Below are positions 44,663-55,303 of a DNA stretch of 64,000 nt, one piece after another. A model generated the notes under the pieces. That model was given only the letters and a program-made list of their open reading frames with translations. It did no database searches and was not told where the DNA came from. Position 1 is the stretch's first letter. Each line of letters opens with the position of its first letter. The DNA comes from Alitta virens (Eukaryota; Annelida; Polychaeta; Phyllodocida; Nereididae): contig OW028579.1 of NCBI GenBank assembly GCA_932294295.1, positions 5,726,370 to 5,790,369 on the forward strand, read 5' to 3'. A program made the translations under genes and the position numbers.

Positions 44663-47600
44663 TTAGAACCGTGGCTGGAAGAGAGAAAACAAAAATTGCA
44701 TGAATTGATTAAGATAATTGTCAGAGTCACTGGTTCCCTGGCACTTTCCACTGACACAATGTCCTTTGTAGCAGGGATCAGAATAAGTGAAGTTGGAGCA
44801 GTCAGCTCCAGGTATTAGCTTCGGAGCGCATTTGAAGATTCCTCTGACACAGAACAAGTACGGTGAACGGCAGTTTGGTCGTCGTCTAGAACAATCCGGG
44901 CGACGTTGGTAATAGTAGATGCTTTTGTAGTCTTCAGTCAAGGAGTCTTCATTTCTAAATGGGAATGGGTAGAGCTGCTTGGAAGGAAAGTGGGAAGATT
45001 CGGAAGATTGACTGATTATCAATGGCACTTCCGCGAAAGGATCTTGAACCTTGCCAACTCCGAATACTTCATTGTCATCACTTTCTGGGTAAGAATAATC
45101 TCCCCTGCCAATTTCTCTGTAAACCCTGTCCCGCTGTGTGTCCCACATCAAGTCGATAAAACCGTGGTGCATGTAAAATACTGGATCAAATGCCGCAGCA
45201 GTGATGGTTCCCATTGGGCCTCCGATCCACAAATGTGGCATGCCATGGACCATCTCGTAGTATGGATCTACATGCCAGGTCAGGTTCCTGTAGTTGTTAA
45301 TCCCAGTTATGTAGTCAAAGTCATCGTCTGTAGTCATGCGACCAATGCTGCCATTGCCACGCCACAAGGTGTACCTGAAATTAACAAGAATAACTTTAAT
45401 ATTTGTAAAGACACAATACTTTTCAGCAGAAAATGCTGTTTATTAGTTTACAACAGCTTACTGACCAATCATGATTTTGGAGTAATAATCTACATCCTAT
45501 ATTTGATGAGTTTTTCGTGATTCAAGACTCTGTACCTGTATATTGATGGTTATGAGCTACAGGAGAGGTTTCACTTGTCATTCATTGGAGACTACAGGTC
45601 ATATCTTTTTCACTTATTGGCACAAAGTAACCAAATTCTGCATTCATGAAGTTTTCTTTATCATTTCCTTGCAGTTACCTCTTGTGACTTTTGTAACATG
45701 AAGATGAAGTTCACGAACGGACAAAGATAAGGAACTAAAATATTACATACCTTCCCTCAGTTGGTCTCGGAACCTTCCAACCAGCGAATGGACCAGTTTC
45801 GACGTCTCCAAATCTGTTGCCAAGGAACTCGCTGGACCACATGATGGAGTTTGCTGCTTGGTCGCCAAGGTGACTGTCCAGCGTGGAGTCCCAGTACGGA
45901 ATCATTATGGAGGGCTCGATGATTTGTAGTAACCGTTCCATCCTGAAAGTGACAGTAGCAAGTGCAAGATTATTTCTAAAGTAAAATTTCTAGGTAAAAT
46001 ATGTGTCAGTCTAGTTATCCAGCGCAATGAAATTACTCAAAATAATGCTGTTACAATCAACCAAATTTTTTAATTCATCAAATTCGATGAAAAAGAACTA
46101 TATTAATTGTGTATGAGGGATAAAATGCTGTGGGTGGTGGGTGGATTAGGGCTTTACATCCTAGTTTCTGCACCTGTTGGCCTAACTAGGACAGGCAGGG
46201 ACCATGGCAATGGGAAGAAGGATGAAACAGCCATACAACTTGGGCTCAACCGGGAATTGAACCCGGGACCCATTGGTTGGACCAGCGAGCTACCACTAAG
46301 CTAGGCCCCAGCCTGATAAAACCCTGTATGTGTGCTTCAATTATCTAATTATAATTAGATAATTGAATTTAAGAGGTAAAAATATGTAAAAAAAGGTTTC
46401 TGAGAAAGTATACTTACATGAGCAAGTACTGCTTGTGCCATCCCAGGAAAGCAGCTCCCCAGTGAGCACCAGGCACAATATGAGGCTGGTGATAATCAGC
46501 CAAGAAGTCATAGATGTTGCTGCTTCCAATCTTGAAGTTTTTCAGAACATTGATGGCGTTGTGGAAAGTGTTCCTCTCTAGTTCCGTAAGCATTCGGTAC
46601 TCCTAGAATAATTAAATTAGAAATATTTCACAATTTGTTCTTTCTTTTAACATGGCGATATTGCCAATAATTAAGTTTATAAGTTAGAATCACTATACGG
46701 AAATAATCACTGAGTATATCCTAGATAGCATTCCAAAACGTTTTGACGTCGGCGCAATGTTGGCGACGTCTAAACGATATAGAAACGACGCTGGCCCGAT
46801 TTGGAATGCTGTCTGGGATACGCATATATTCTTTAAATGTATTTTTCTCTTTGTAATTTTTTTAAATAAAAGTTCTTACTTTAGCTTAATTTTTTAGTAT
46901 TTATTTCATATACCCATGATATTCAGTGTTTGAAATAGGTATTCACACACCAGATGCATTGTATGTATGATGCTAATGGTGGTGAATATTTTATATGCAG
47001 GCAGAAAAAAAAGTATACATATGCTGAGACAACCAAGAGCATGCAGTCTCATTGGCAAAGTTTCCACTGGCTACAAAAGTAGTCTATTCATGGGTAGACA
47101 ATAACCAAAATCAGTTATTCCTACAGAAACAGTTTCTTCCACCATATGTACATCAATGTATGTATGACATTGGACGTGCCATTTACCTTTCTAATTGTTG
47201 GACTTCTTCTTGCAGCTGATATGCCTTGAGGAGGAGGCGGTTTATGAAGAACTTGGTAAATTCTGCTTTCCATGTCGTTAATTCCAGTGTCAATATTTGA
47301 TGGTCGTAATCTGCAAAATAGGAGGATTGTATTTGTGAATACGCAGTCAAGGTATATTAGTGACATGTAGGTAATGAATCAATGACATGTAGGTAATGAA
47401 TCAAAAGCAGTCAGTCGCATTAAAAGTGCACAAAATTTCATGAAATGCACAGAAAGTCCGTCATTGTGTTCATCTCGCTTTCTTCCTTGTTTTCAATATC
47501 GTTTCTGCTCAGCTCTTGGATGGCTGCAAATTGTACTCATATCATGTGATGAGCATTGACACGTTATCATACTGCAAGCTTTTGTGTTTTGTAGCGCATT

Positions 47601-49920
47601 CATGACACTTTGGTTAACCAAATTACTTAGATTGTGAAGATTTTGGCCTATGATACTATCCGCATCTTTTAAGCAACGTCTTGCTACAAAATTGACCAGA
47701 GAGTTATGACTGTCATTATTCAGCATGCTTCGGGCCCTCAAAGGTCCTGGGCCTCCACGCGGCGAGGGTGGAAACACTTGGGGTGAAGTCCCCTATCCCC
47801 AGTGGCTAAAACAGGACAGTGCGCATTGCACAAGCTGCTCCAGCTATCCAACGCAGACAATTATTGATTTTTTACATGCTTCTGGTTTCTACTACCAAAT
47901 ATAGATAATCAATCTTACCCTAGAGAGCCTCTACATAGCCCACTCAGGTGCTGATGAGGCGTTAAACAATAACACTAACTAACTAACTCAGCATGCATCG
48001 GATCGTCTTTGCAAATCTAGGAAAACATCTAGGATGTTGTATGGGGCGTTTTCGCTCAATGTGGCAAGAATCGAACATGAGTCTGCGGGTGAAGGCACAA
48101 AAACCTGCGAAGACATAGTCGGCTGGATGACTGGTTGCCAAACGGAAGACAGACAAAATGTTAGGGTATCATGATCACAGACTTTGGAGTTCACACAATG
48201 TTGCAAAATCGCTCCATCGACGTTTCTATATCGGCCGCCGTCGGTACAACATCATATTGACATCACCGACATAGCGCCAACGTTGATACGATTTGGAATG
48301 CTATCTGGGACAAACCCAGTATCATGTTGTTCTAATATCTCACAGGAATAACAACCAACACGATTTAGCTCATATACAGTAAATTATGACTGGTGCATGA
48401 ACATAGGAGTTACTGGTTGGTGTCAAAATTCAACTATTAATGGCCATAATTTACATCCCAACCATTATGTGTGTGTGTGTGTGTGAGTAGGGCTTTACGT
48501 CCTGTATTTCTGCACCAGTTGGGCTAATTAGGACAGGCAGAGACAATGGCAATGGGACGAAGGATGAAACAGCCATCCAACTTAGGCTCGACCAGGAATT
48601 GAACCCGGGACCCAGCGGTTGGAAGCCCAGAGCGTTACCTCTGAGCTAGGCCCCCGCCCTTCCCAACCAGTATGCCAATATATTGGCGCCATTGGGACTA
48701 TATTGTATTGATATTGCTGAGGTTGTGTCGATGTTAATCCGATCTTAAGTGGTATCTGGGATGTAAAGTATGGCGCAAATCCAACCGTTGGATTGCAACT
48801 GATGCAGCTGGGTGGCCTCGTGCTTTAGGCATCAACCAAGTATGGGCGAGAACTTGAACACAGCATCTATGCTGGGACAAGTAAAAGACCAACGCTTTGC
48901 TTGATCATAATACAAATTATTTCGTTTGCAGTTTTACTGTATGGACTTCATTTTTTTAGTTTCGCTTACCTATGACTGTTCCCTGCACGCATCCAGGAGT
49001 ATTGTCTCTCACAAATGGCGTCCATGTCTTCATCAGTGAAGTGAGCTCTTAATTTTGCTCTTTTATCGCCCAGACAGTCCATCAATGTACTGGGTGCGTT
49101 GTTGCCATTCCCATTGTTCCGGTTGCCATTGTTACGGTTGCCATTGTTACGGTTACCACGGTTACGATTGCCTCTTCTGCCACCGTTACTTTGCGCCTGA
49201 AAATAAGTCAAGAAATAAAATTAAAGCGGTCCCAATAGATCTGAATTTCCCTTACCAAATACCAATTGCTACTTGTAAACATGAGTATATCAATACGCAT
49301 ACTGATCTTTTTGTTGATATTTGTCAGCTCTGCTAAAACCAATCAATTGCATGGAGCATCATGAGACTAATAAATAATTTAGATTTAGAATATAACAAAT
49401 AGTCGACCATGCTATATGCAGTTTCCTGGCCTCAGCTTACAGTGTAACCATATAAATATACCTCACCCAATATCACCAATTTCAGCCATGAAACTGCATA
49501 TTAGTCTCATCATCACCATCCAATATATATATATATGGAGTAATGCTGGCTGTGAAGTTTCATTTCCAAGCTACAAATTAGTCTGCTCAACTTATGTTCC
49601 TCTCAAAACTTTCCCTTTACTTTAAATAATCTCAATTAACTGGCACGACAGTTATCATGTTATCTTTTGTTTAAAGTTTGTGTATGAATAGAGCAAAGAC
49701 TATTTCACAATTAAAAGAACTACATTTTTAATCTAGCTAGTCTTGTTTCTATAATCTCCTGCAACCAAGGTTCCTACAAATTTTAAGAGAAAACTTAAAT
49801 TGCACCTGACGGTTTTAATTAGATTATCTTGTAATATAAGAAATTAAGAGACACAATTACCTGAGCGAGTGTAATTATCAATAGGGCCACACAAAGTGCC
49901 AGCACAAGTTTCAGTCGCAT
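44663..49920 (-). CDS. Secreted tyrosinase-like copper oxidase D with basic GN repeats
   Basis: Exons 49920-49861, 49196-48970, 47310-47187, 46602-46418, 45942-45751 and 45374-44663 join in phase to 499 aa. The signal peptide is MRLKLVLALCVALLIITLA. Exon 2 has five GNRNN-type units, then DCLGDKRAKLRAHFTD. CuA is DYH plus AHWGAAFLGWH. CuB is VHGMPH plus DPVFYMHH, a complete site. The C-terminal domain has eight Cys (CRSPYLFC, CAPKL, DPCYKGHC). An acceptor at 49927 and a GTAAGT donor at 50534 give a non-coding first exon. A Harbinger element at 50615 separates that exon from its TATA box. Confidence 0.9.
46126..46313 (-). repeat. tRNA-derived SINE, family 1, copy 3
   Basis: In an intron of tyrosinase D. 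It contains GGATTAGGGCTTTACATCC, GGACAGGCAGGGACCATGGC, the inverse B-box CCGGGAATTGAACCC and the inverse A-box end CCACTAAGCTAGGCCCC. Confidence 0.85.
46720..46817. repeat. Short palindromic interspersed repeat, copy 3
   Basis: Bounded by CCTAGATAGCATTCCAAAAC and GATTTGGAATGCTGTCTGGG, with ACGTCGGCGCAATGTTGGCG inside. It lies in an intron of tyrosinase D. Confidence 0.75.
48205..48310. repeat. Short palindromic interspersed repeat, copy 4
   Basis: The right end is GATTTGGAATGCTATCTGGG. The centre has TCACCGACATAGCGCCAACG. The left end is diverged. Confidence 0.65.
48476..48658 (-). repeat. tRNA-derived SINE, family 1, copy 4
   Basis: Contains GGGCTTTACGTCCTG, GGACAGGCAGAGACAATGGC, the inverse B-box AGGAATTGAACCCGGGACCC and CTCTGAGCTAGGCCCCCG. 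Confidence 0.85.
48657..48762. repeat. Short palindromic interspersed repeat, copy 5 (diverged)
   Basis: Directly abuts the SINE at 48476. Ends in GATCTTAAGTGGTATCTGGG. The inside has TATTGGCGCCATTGG. Confidence 0.5.
49094..49176 (-). repeat. 15-bp coding minisatellite (GNRNN units) in tyrosinase D
   Basis: Units of 15 bases code Gly-Asn-Arg-Asn-Asn. They are basic, unlike the Thr-based units of gene B. Confidence 0.85.
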
Positions 49921-49962
49921 TGTGATCTGGAATAAGAAGAAAATACCATGTAAACAATACAA

Positions 49963-50253
49963 TTAATCAATTATTATCAATATTTTATTATGTAAACTAA
50001 TTTTATTAATTAATCATTATCAATAATTTATTATTTAAATTTTTTTTATTAATTAATCATTATCAATAATTTATTATGTAAACTAATTTTATTAATTAAT
50101 CATTATCAATATTTTATTATGTAAACAAATGTTATTAATGAATCATTATCAATAATTTATTATGTAAACTAATTTTATTAATTAATCATTATCAATAATT
50201 TATTATGTAAACAAATGTTATTAATTAATCATAATCAATAATTTCTCATCATA
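49963..50253. repeat. 43-bp minisatellite in the 5' intron of tyrosinase D
   Basis: About seven head-to-tail copies of a 43-base AT-rich unit containing AATTAATCATTATCAATAAT and TTATTATGTAAAC. Confidence 0.9.
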
Positions 50254-50533
50254 TGTTGGTTCACTAAGTCAATTCTAACATACCTGGGGCTATCTAATAA
50301 TTTAATTAAAATCGAGTTAAAATATGAATAGTTTACCACAGTTATTAGTCTATTCAGATTCACAGTTATATTTGCATAAATATATATTTACAAAATTTGG
50401 GAAATAAAAAACCAAAGCCAATTCTAAATACCGAACATCAACCCATCGTTGTAATATTAATTTAAAAAAATTATTATTATATTTTTTGTTTATTAAACCA
50501 TTAATTTGGAAATAAAAATTGTTAATCACTTAC

Positions 50534-50614
50534 CCTGTTTTGTATGTTTCACTGCAGAGGTACTTATGTTCAGGTTGTCCCCCTTGTGTTTGAGGAATCT
50601 TCCGCTGATCCTAA
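50534..50614 (-). promoter_or_regulatory. Non-coding first exon of tyrosinase D, cut from its TATA box
   Basis: A minus-strand donor (CAGG then GTAAGTGATT) ends this exon at 50534-50535. No TATA box exists in the 80 bases before it. The Harbinger starts at 50615 after a TAA duplication at 50612-50614. The sequence across the element carries TATAAAT at 55303-55297. With the element and one TAA removed, TATA-to-donor spacing would be about 87 bases, against 82 in B and 90 in C. Confidence 0.75.
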
Positions 50615-50726
50615 AGCCACTGTCACACGGGCCGGTTGTGCCGTAGTGAACCCGTAGTATTACGTAATAGTTATGTAACAGCTCTTTCCGCCGGTTTGGC
50701 GGCAGCAAAAAGGGGCGGGGCAGCAC

Positions 50727-50950
50727 CCGCCGGGTAACCCGCCGGGTTCTACGGGTTAACCCGCCGGGTTCTACGGGTAACCCGCCGGGTTACCCGCCGG
50801 CTTTCACGGGTTACTGCCGGGTACGGCAAATTAGTTGACGGCTTCCAGGGGTAGCCCGGCGGCTTCCACGGGTTGCCCGGCGGCTTCCACGGGTTGCCCG
50901 GCGGCTTCCACGGGTCACCCGCCGGCTTCCACGGGTTAACCTGGCGGCTG
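50727..50950. repeat. Left subterminal GC-rich repeats of Harbinger 1
   Basis: About ten copies of overlapping CCGCCGGGTT/ACCCGCCGG and GGCTTCCACGGGTT motifs. The mirrored set lies at 54810-55060. Likely binding sites for the transposase complex, by analogy with other Harbingers. Confidence 0.8.
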
Positions 50951-50977
50951 GCTATCTCGTGGAATTTGCCAAAAATG

Positions 50978-50985
50978 TATAAATA
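50978..50985 (+). promoter_or_regulatory. TATA box of the Harbinger 1 transposase
   Basis: TATAAATA, 65 bases ahead of the ATG at 51043. Confidence 0.7.
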
Positions 50986-51042
50986 GGGGCTGCATCTGTT
51001 GTTCTCCATCATTCTGTCTCCGGCTGCTGAAGAGGAAAGACC

Positions 51043-52377
51043 ATGTACATGCATCAACCCCAACGAAATAGAGCCTTGTTACTACTAGCTGCTCAGGCCA
51101 ATTATACACTTATTTTACAACTTGCTTGTATGGAAGCACTAGCTGAGGAGGAGGAGGAGGAGAGGAAGAGAGAAGAAGAAAGAGAACTGGCAGCCAGGAG
51201 GAGGAGGAGGAGGAGGTTTTGGGTGAAGCCTTGGCTGTTGAGAAGACCGCAGATGGGATATTATGAACGTCTACTGAGAGAACTGTTCCAGGAAGACACC
51301 GCAAGTTATACCAACTTTATGAGAATGGAACCAGCCATTTTCCGAGAGATCGTTGGCAAAATTGATCATAGGATTAGAAAACAAAACAGCTGTATGAGGG
51401 AAGCTTTGGACCCAGGACACAGACTTGCCATCACCCTGCGCTATTTGGCAACTGGAAACAGCTACAAGTCCCTCATGTATGGCTTTAGAGTGGCCCACAA
51501 CACCATCAGCTTGATAATTCGAGAAGTCTGTGAAGCCATAATTGCAGAGTATTCCGAAGAACTCCTGACCTGCCCCTCAACTCCAGAAGAGTGGAGAAAA
51601 GTCGCTGAACTATTCTTTTCGAGATGGAACTTTCCTCATTGTGTTGGAGCCATTGATGGAAAGCATGTGGCCATCAAATGTCCTCCCAAAGGTGGTTCCG
51701 TGTACTACAACTACAAGGGATACCACTCCATTGTACTCATGGCTCTTGTGGATGCTGACTACAAGTTCCTTAATGTAGACTGTGGAGCTAACGGAGCTGG
51801 ATCGGACGGAGGAGTATTTAGCACGACAGTCCTGAGGGAAGCACTTGAAGAAGGGACCCTTGGGTTACCGCCACCTGAACCAATCGTTCCTGGTGAAAGA
51901 CCTCTTCCCTACTTCATTGTCGGAGATGATGCCTTTCCTTTGAAAACCTGGCTGATGAAGCCACTGCCCCTAAGAAACATGACCAAGGAGCAGAGGATAT
52001 ACAATTACCGACTCTCCCGGGCAAGAAGAATTGTGGAAAATGCATTTGGTATCCTTTCAGCAAGGTTCAGGTGTCTCCTGACTACCATGCCACAGAGGAC
52101 CAAGACAGTGGAATCCATAGTCCTTGCATGCTGCTGCCTCCACAATCTGATGAGAGTAAGGTATCCAACTGCCCAGAACAAAATGGTGGACCAGGAAGAT
52201 CCAGTCACACATGTAATCACCCCAGGAACTTGGAGGGCAGCTGGAGAAATTGATGAAATGCCACCACCCACTAGAGGCCATTCAATGACTGGTGTAGCCA
52301 AGAGTCAACGGCAGTACCTGGTAGACTATGTTAATTCAGAGGAAGGAAGTGTGCCATGGCAAGATGACATGGTATAA
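51043..52377 (+). CDS. HARBI1-type DDE transposase/nuclease, Harbinger 1
   Basis: A 444-aa intact protein. The N-terminus has a Glu-rich then Arg-rich stretch (EEEEEERKREEE, RRRRRRRFW). A helix-turn-helix-like region follows (ALDPGHRLAITLRYLATG, about 121-138), then the DDE nuclease: Asp205 in VGAIDGKHV, Asp295 in FIVGDDAFPL and Glu332 in RRIVENAFG. It cuts and joins the element ends together with the SANT-like partner coded convergently. A TATA box lies 65 bases upstream. The 58815 gene of Harbinger 2 is a broken relative. Confidence 0.96.
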   Translation: MYMHQPQRNRALLLLAAQANYTLILQLACMEALAEEEEEERKREEERELAARRRRRRRFWVKPWLLRRPQMGYYERLLRELFQEDTASYTNFMRMEPAIFREIVGKIDHRIRKQNSCMREALDPGHRLAITLRYLATGNSYKSLMYGFRVAHNTISLIIREVCEAIIAEYSEELLTCPSTPEEWRKVAELFFSRWNFPHCVGAIDGKHVAIKCPPKGGSVYYNYKGYHSIVLMALVDADYKFLNVDCGANGAGSDGGVFSTTVLREALEEGTLGLPPPEPIVPGERPLPYFIVGDDAFPLKTWLMKPLPLRNMTKEQRIYNYRLSRARRIVENAFGILSARFRCLLTTMPQRTKTVESIVLACCCLHNLMRVRYPTAQNKMVDQEDPVTHVITPGTWRAAGEIDEMPPPTRGHSMTGVAKSQRQYLVDYVNSEEGSVPWQDDMV

Positions 52378-52390
52378 TAAAGAAACCACA

Positions 52391-53110
52391 AAACAACCCC
52401 GGCCTTTTTCAAGGCCACCAAATCCTCCCAAAAGAGCAGACCATGTACACTTCTTGTGTAATAAAAAAAAAGTTCCTGTCTGACCCACACCAAATATTTT
52501 ATTGGTTCAGAAGTGCCGTAGTTGTTTCTTGTTCAGAAGTGCCGTACTTTTTTTTTGTTCAGAAGTGCCGTACTTTTTTTTTGTTCAGAAGTGCCGTACT
52601 TTCATTATTTTCATTGCAGTATAATAGAAAAAACTACGGCAGTTCTGAAGCAAAAAAAATAATACGGCACTTCTGAACAAGACACAACTACGGCAGTTCT
52701 GAACCAAAAAAATGGTGTCTTCTTTGCTCAAAATTATTAAGTTAGTAACAAATTTGTTTGCTAAAGAAATATGAAAACTTCAGTAAAGTGTGATAATATG
52801 CAATCTACTGCAAGATAGTTCAAGTGTATAATAAAGAAATATTGTGATCTAATCCAAAGGAAATATGAACAAGTTTATTTTGTACTAAAATATTATTTTT
52901 TGGACAAAGATAGAGAAAAGTTTGGAGGGTTTTGGGAACTTTTTTTTTTGATTGCTTGTTAACACAAATATGTGTACAAGGCGTGCTCTTTTGGGAGGAT
53001 TTGGTGGCCTTGAAAAAGGCCGGGGTTGTTTGGCCTCGAAAAAGGCCGTGGTTGTTTGGCCTTGAAAAAGGCCGGGGTTGTTTGGCCTTGAAAAAGGCCG
53101 GGGTTGTCTA
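52391..53110. repeat. Convergent intergenic inverted repeat and hairpins of Harbinger 1
   Basis: 52391-52438 and 52984-53031 form a 48-bp perfect inverted repeat containing GGCCTTTTTCAAGGCC and AATCCTCCCAAAAGAGCA. Further GGCCTTGAAAAAGGCC hairpins repeat up to 53105. Inside, 52505-52705 holds four direct TTCAGAAGTGCCGTA copies and three inverse ones. The region lies between the 3' ends of the two genes. Confidence 0.9.
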
Positions 53111-53122
53111 CAAGTTGGTTGT

Positions 53123-54294
53123 CTACAAGTTGAGATACTGGCTCATATTGAGTGGTGTTGAGCTACTAGGTGGCATTTCAGAAATCATCGACGGAGGGCC
53201 AGAAGGAGGCAGTGAAGATGGTCCAGCTGCAGTTGCAGGTGGCCAATTCTTTTGTGGACTCAGGATGGTCGTGTACTGAAGCCCAGGAGGAGGAGGAGGA
53301 GGAGGAGCGAAGAACTGCTGCTGGTGCTGCTGCTGGTGCTGCTGCTGGTGGTGCTGCTGCTGGTGCTGCTGGTGCTGGGGTTGCTGTGGCTGCCTTCTGT
53401 TCCTCATCAGGTTTCCTTTTAATTGGAAAATCATAGGCATCAGCTGCGTATGAAAGTCATCGAATGTGTCCGTGTCCATCATCAGGCACTCCGCAACGAT
53501 GTAGTCTCCCATCGCCCGGATTCTCCTTTCGTGGAGATCTACTGGATGACGAGGAGGAGGAGGAGGAGCAGCAGCAGCCATTTGATGAAAATATGCCTGC
53601 AGGGCACCTGTTGAGCTCCTGGCCAATTCCATGAGCTCGTCCATTCTCCTTTGCTGATGGGGTTCCTCCTGGGGTTCCTGTCTACGTTTCTTGTAGGGGC
53701 CGCCCTTGGAACGCTTGGCAGGAGCTGGGGGGATATCCATGGAAACATCCGGGTCATCCGAAATCTCCAGGGGCCCGAATTCTTCTGCAGCACTGCTGCT
53801 GTTGTCTTTTGCAAGTCTTTTTGAAAGAACATTGCTTCCTTGTCGACTGGGAATTCTAGTGATATGGTCAACTAGAAATCCGAAGTTGGCACATATCCAC
53901 TGTTCTTTCTCCGTGGGATTTCTCTTGGCAGTTCCGGATGGCCCCTGCCTCATAAGTTTTCCGGCACTAGTCCTGATGGATTCAAGCCAAGTCCTGAGTT
54001 GCAAACCGGTGCAGGGAACACTCAACTTGGCAGCCATTGCATTAAGGAGGGCCGTCTTCTTCCCGGTGTCCTTGTAATCCGATAGGGTCCGGTCATAAAA
54101 TATCGGGTGGTCCCTGTACCAATCCGCAACTTCCTGTTCATCCTGGTGTGGCAGGAAGAGCTTATCCTGCTTCTTCCGAGGCTCATTTCCTCTACCTGAG
54201 AAAACAGGTGATACAGGACCTGCAGAGCGAGCAGGTGAAGTGTCAGGAGAAGTTGCAGGTGCAGGAGCAGGCGCAGGTGCAGGAGCAGGCGCAG

Positions 54295-54340
<46 letters not shown>

Positions 54341-54601
54341 AGACTTCTGGGACTCATCCGTGCTGGCAGCATCTGAGGATGACCTCGTGGCAATTTTTCG
54401 TCTCCTGGCAGGTACAGTCCGCTTGGCAGGTGCAGACTTCTTCGCCATCTTCTCCTTCACAGGAAGAGCACTCTTCTTCTTTGATGAAGCAGAAGATACT
54501 TCATCATCGCTGGCTTGAAGTGAAGAAAGCGATTTCTCTGTGTCCTCAGCAGGAACTGCAGTTGTCCTGGTCCTAGGTGCAGTAATTTTCTTCATCGGCA
54601 T
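53123..54601 (-). CDS. MADF/SANT-like DNA-binding protein, Harbinger 1
   Basis: A 492-aa intact protein, the usual second protein of PIF/Harbinger elements. It helps the nuclease enter the nucleus and bind the ends. Residues 1-90 are Ser/Lys/Ala-rich with basic clusters (RRRK). An (Ala-Pro)n run spans about 90-114. A MADF/Myb-like domain follows at about 152-245 (QEVADWYRDHPIFYDRT, LQLRTWLESIRTSAGKL). A basic KRSKGGPYKKRR is near 305. The C-terminal part is Gln/His-rich and Pro-rich. A TATA box lies about 90 bases upstream. It converges on the transposase. Confidence 0.92.
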
Positions 54602-54689
54602 GATAAAAAATATTTTCTGGAGCAGTGTATTCTTTGTCTTCTCAATTTGGTAGCAAGATGCTGAATGATCTGATAGCCACTGGTCAATC

Positions 54690-54697
54690 TTTATATA
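54690..54697 (-). promoter_or_regulatory. TATA box of the Harbinger 1 SANT-like gene
   Basis: TATATAAA on the minus strand, about 90 bases before the start codon at 54601. Confidence 0.65.
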
Positions 54698-54809
54698 CTG
54701 CCTGGATAACGTACCCCGCTGTGATTACATAATAAACCCAGCTCATTGCGTCATTGCGTCGCATTGGATCCACACAGGATGACACTGGGCAAACACGATT
54801 GCTTGCTAT

Positions 54810-55235
54810 GCAACCCGGCGGGTTAACCGTGGAAGCCGCCGGGCTAACCGTCAAAGCCGGCGGCTTAACCGTCAAAGCCGGCGGGTTAACCGTAGAACCC
54901 CTCAACAAGCCGCCGGCTTTACCAAAGGGTGAAATTAGGGACGGTTAATTCGCGGGTTCTACGGGTCGCCCGCCGGCTTCTACGGGTCGCCCGCCGGCTT
55001 CTACGGGTCACCCGCCGGCTTCTACGGGTCACCCGCCGGCTTCCACGGGTATTTTTTTTTTTTTTTTCAACCGTGAGATTTCTACGGTTGTGCCATGCAA
55101 GCATGGCACAACCGGCTACCGGGGCCGGGTTTCGCGGCTTGGCCAAGGGTCCCACGGGTGCTTGACGGGTATCCACGGGTATCCACGGGTGACCGTATTG
55201 GGGCCGCCGGCTTCGAGCCGGGTAGCGATTTTCGC
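54810..55235. repeat. Right subterminal GC-rich repeats of Harbinger 1
   Basis: Tandem CCGCCGGCTTCTACGGGT-type units (54955-55060) and GCCGGCGGGTTAACCG-type units (54815-54900), a poly-T run, then CCACGGGTATCC repeats. It mirrors the left side. Confidence 0.8.
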
Positions 55236-55296
55236 AACTATTACGTAATACTACGGGTTCACTACGGCACAACCGGCCCGTGTGACAGTGGCTTAA

Positions 55297-55303
55297 ATTT
55301 ATA
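55297..55303 (-). promoter_or_regulatory. Displaced TATA box of tyrosinase D
   Basis: TATAAAT on the minus strand, directly beyond the right target duplication of Harbinger 1. See the entry at 50534 for the spacing argument. Confidence 0.7.

Larger units (their letters stand above)
50615..55293. mobile_element. Intact PIF/Harbinger DNA transposon (Harbinger 1)
   Basis: 4679 bp flanked by TAA target duplications (50612-50614 and 55294-55296). The perfect 58-bp terminal inverted repeats (50615-50672 and 55236-55293) begin AGCCACTGTCACACGGGCC. It holds two convergent intact genes: a HARBI1-type nuclease and a MADF/SANT-like protein. GC-rich subterminal repeats occur at both ends. Identical inverted repeats and open genes suggest recent movement. 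Confidence 0.97.

Noticed and set aside
44906..45520. 204-aa plus-strand ORF over tyrosinase D
   Set aside because: Antisense shadow of the terminal exon.
49963..50253. CRISPR-like array
   Set aside because: Head-to-tail copies without spacers in a eukaryotic intron. It is a minisatellite.
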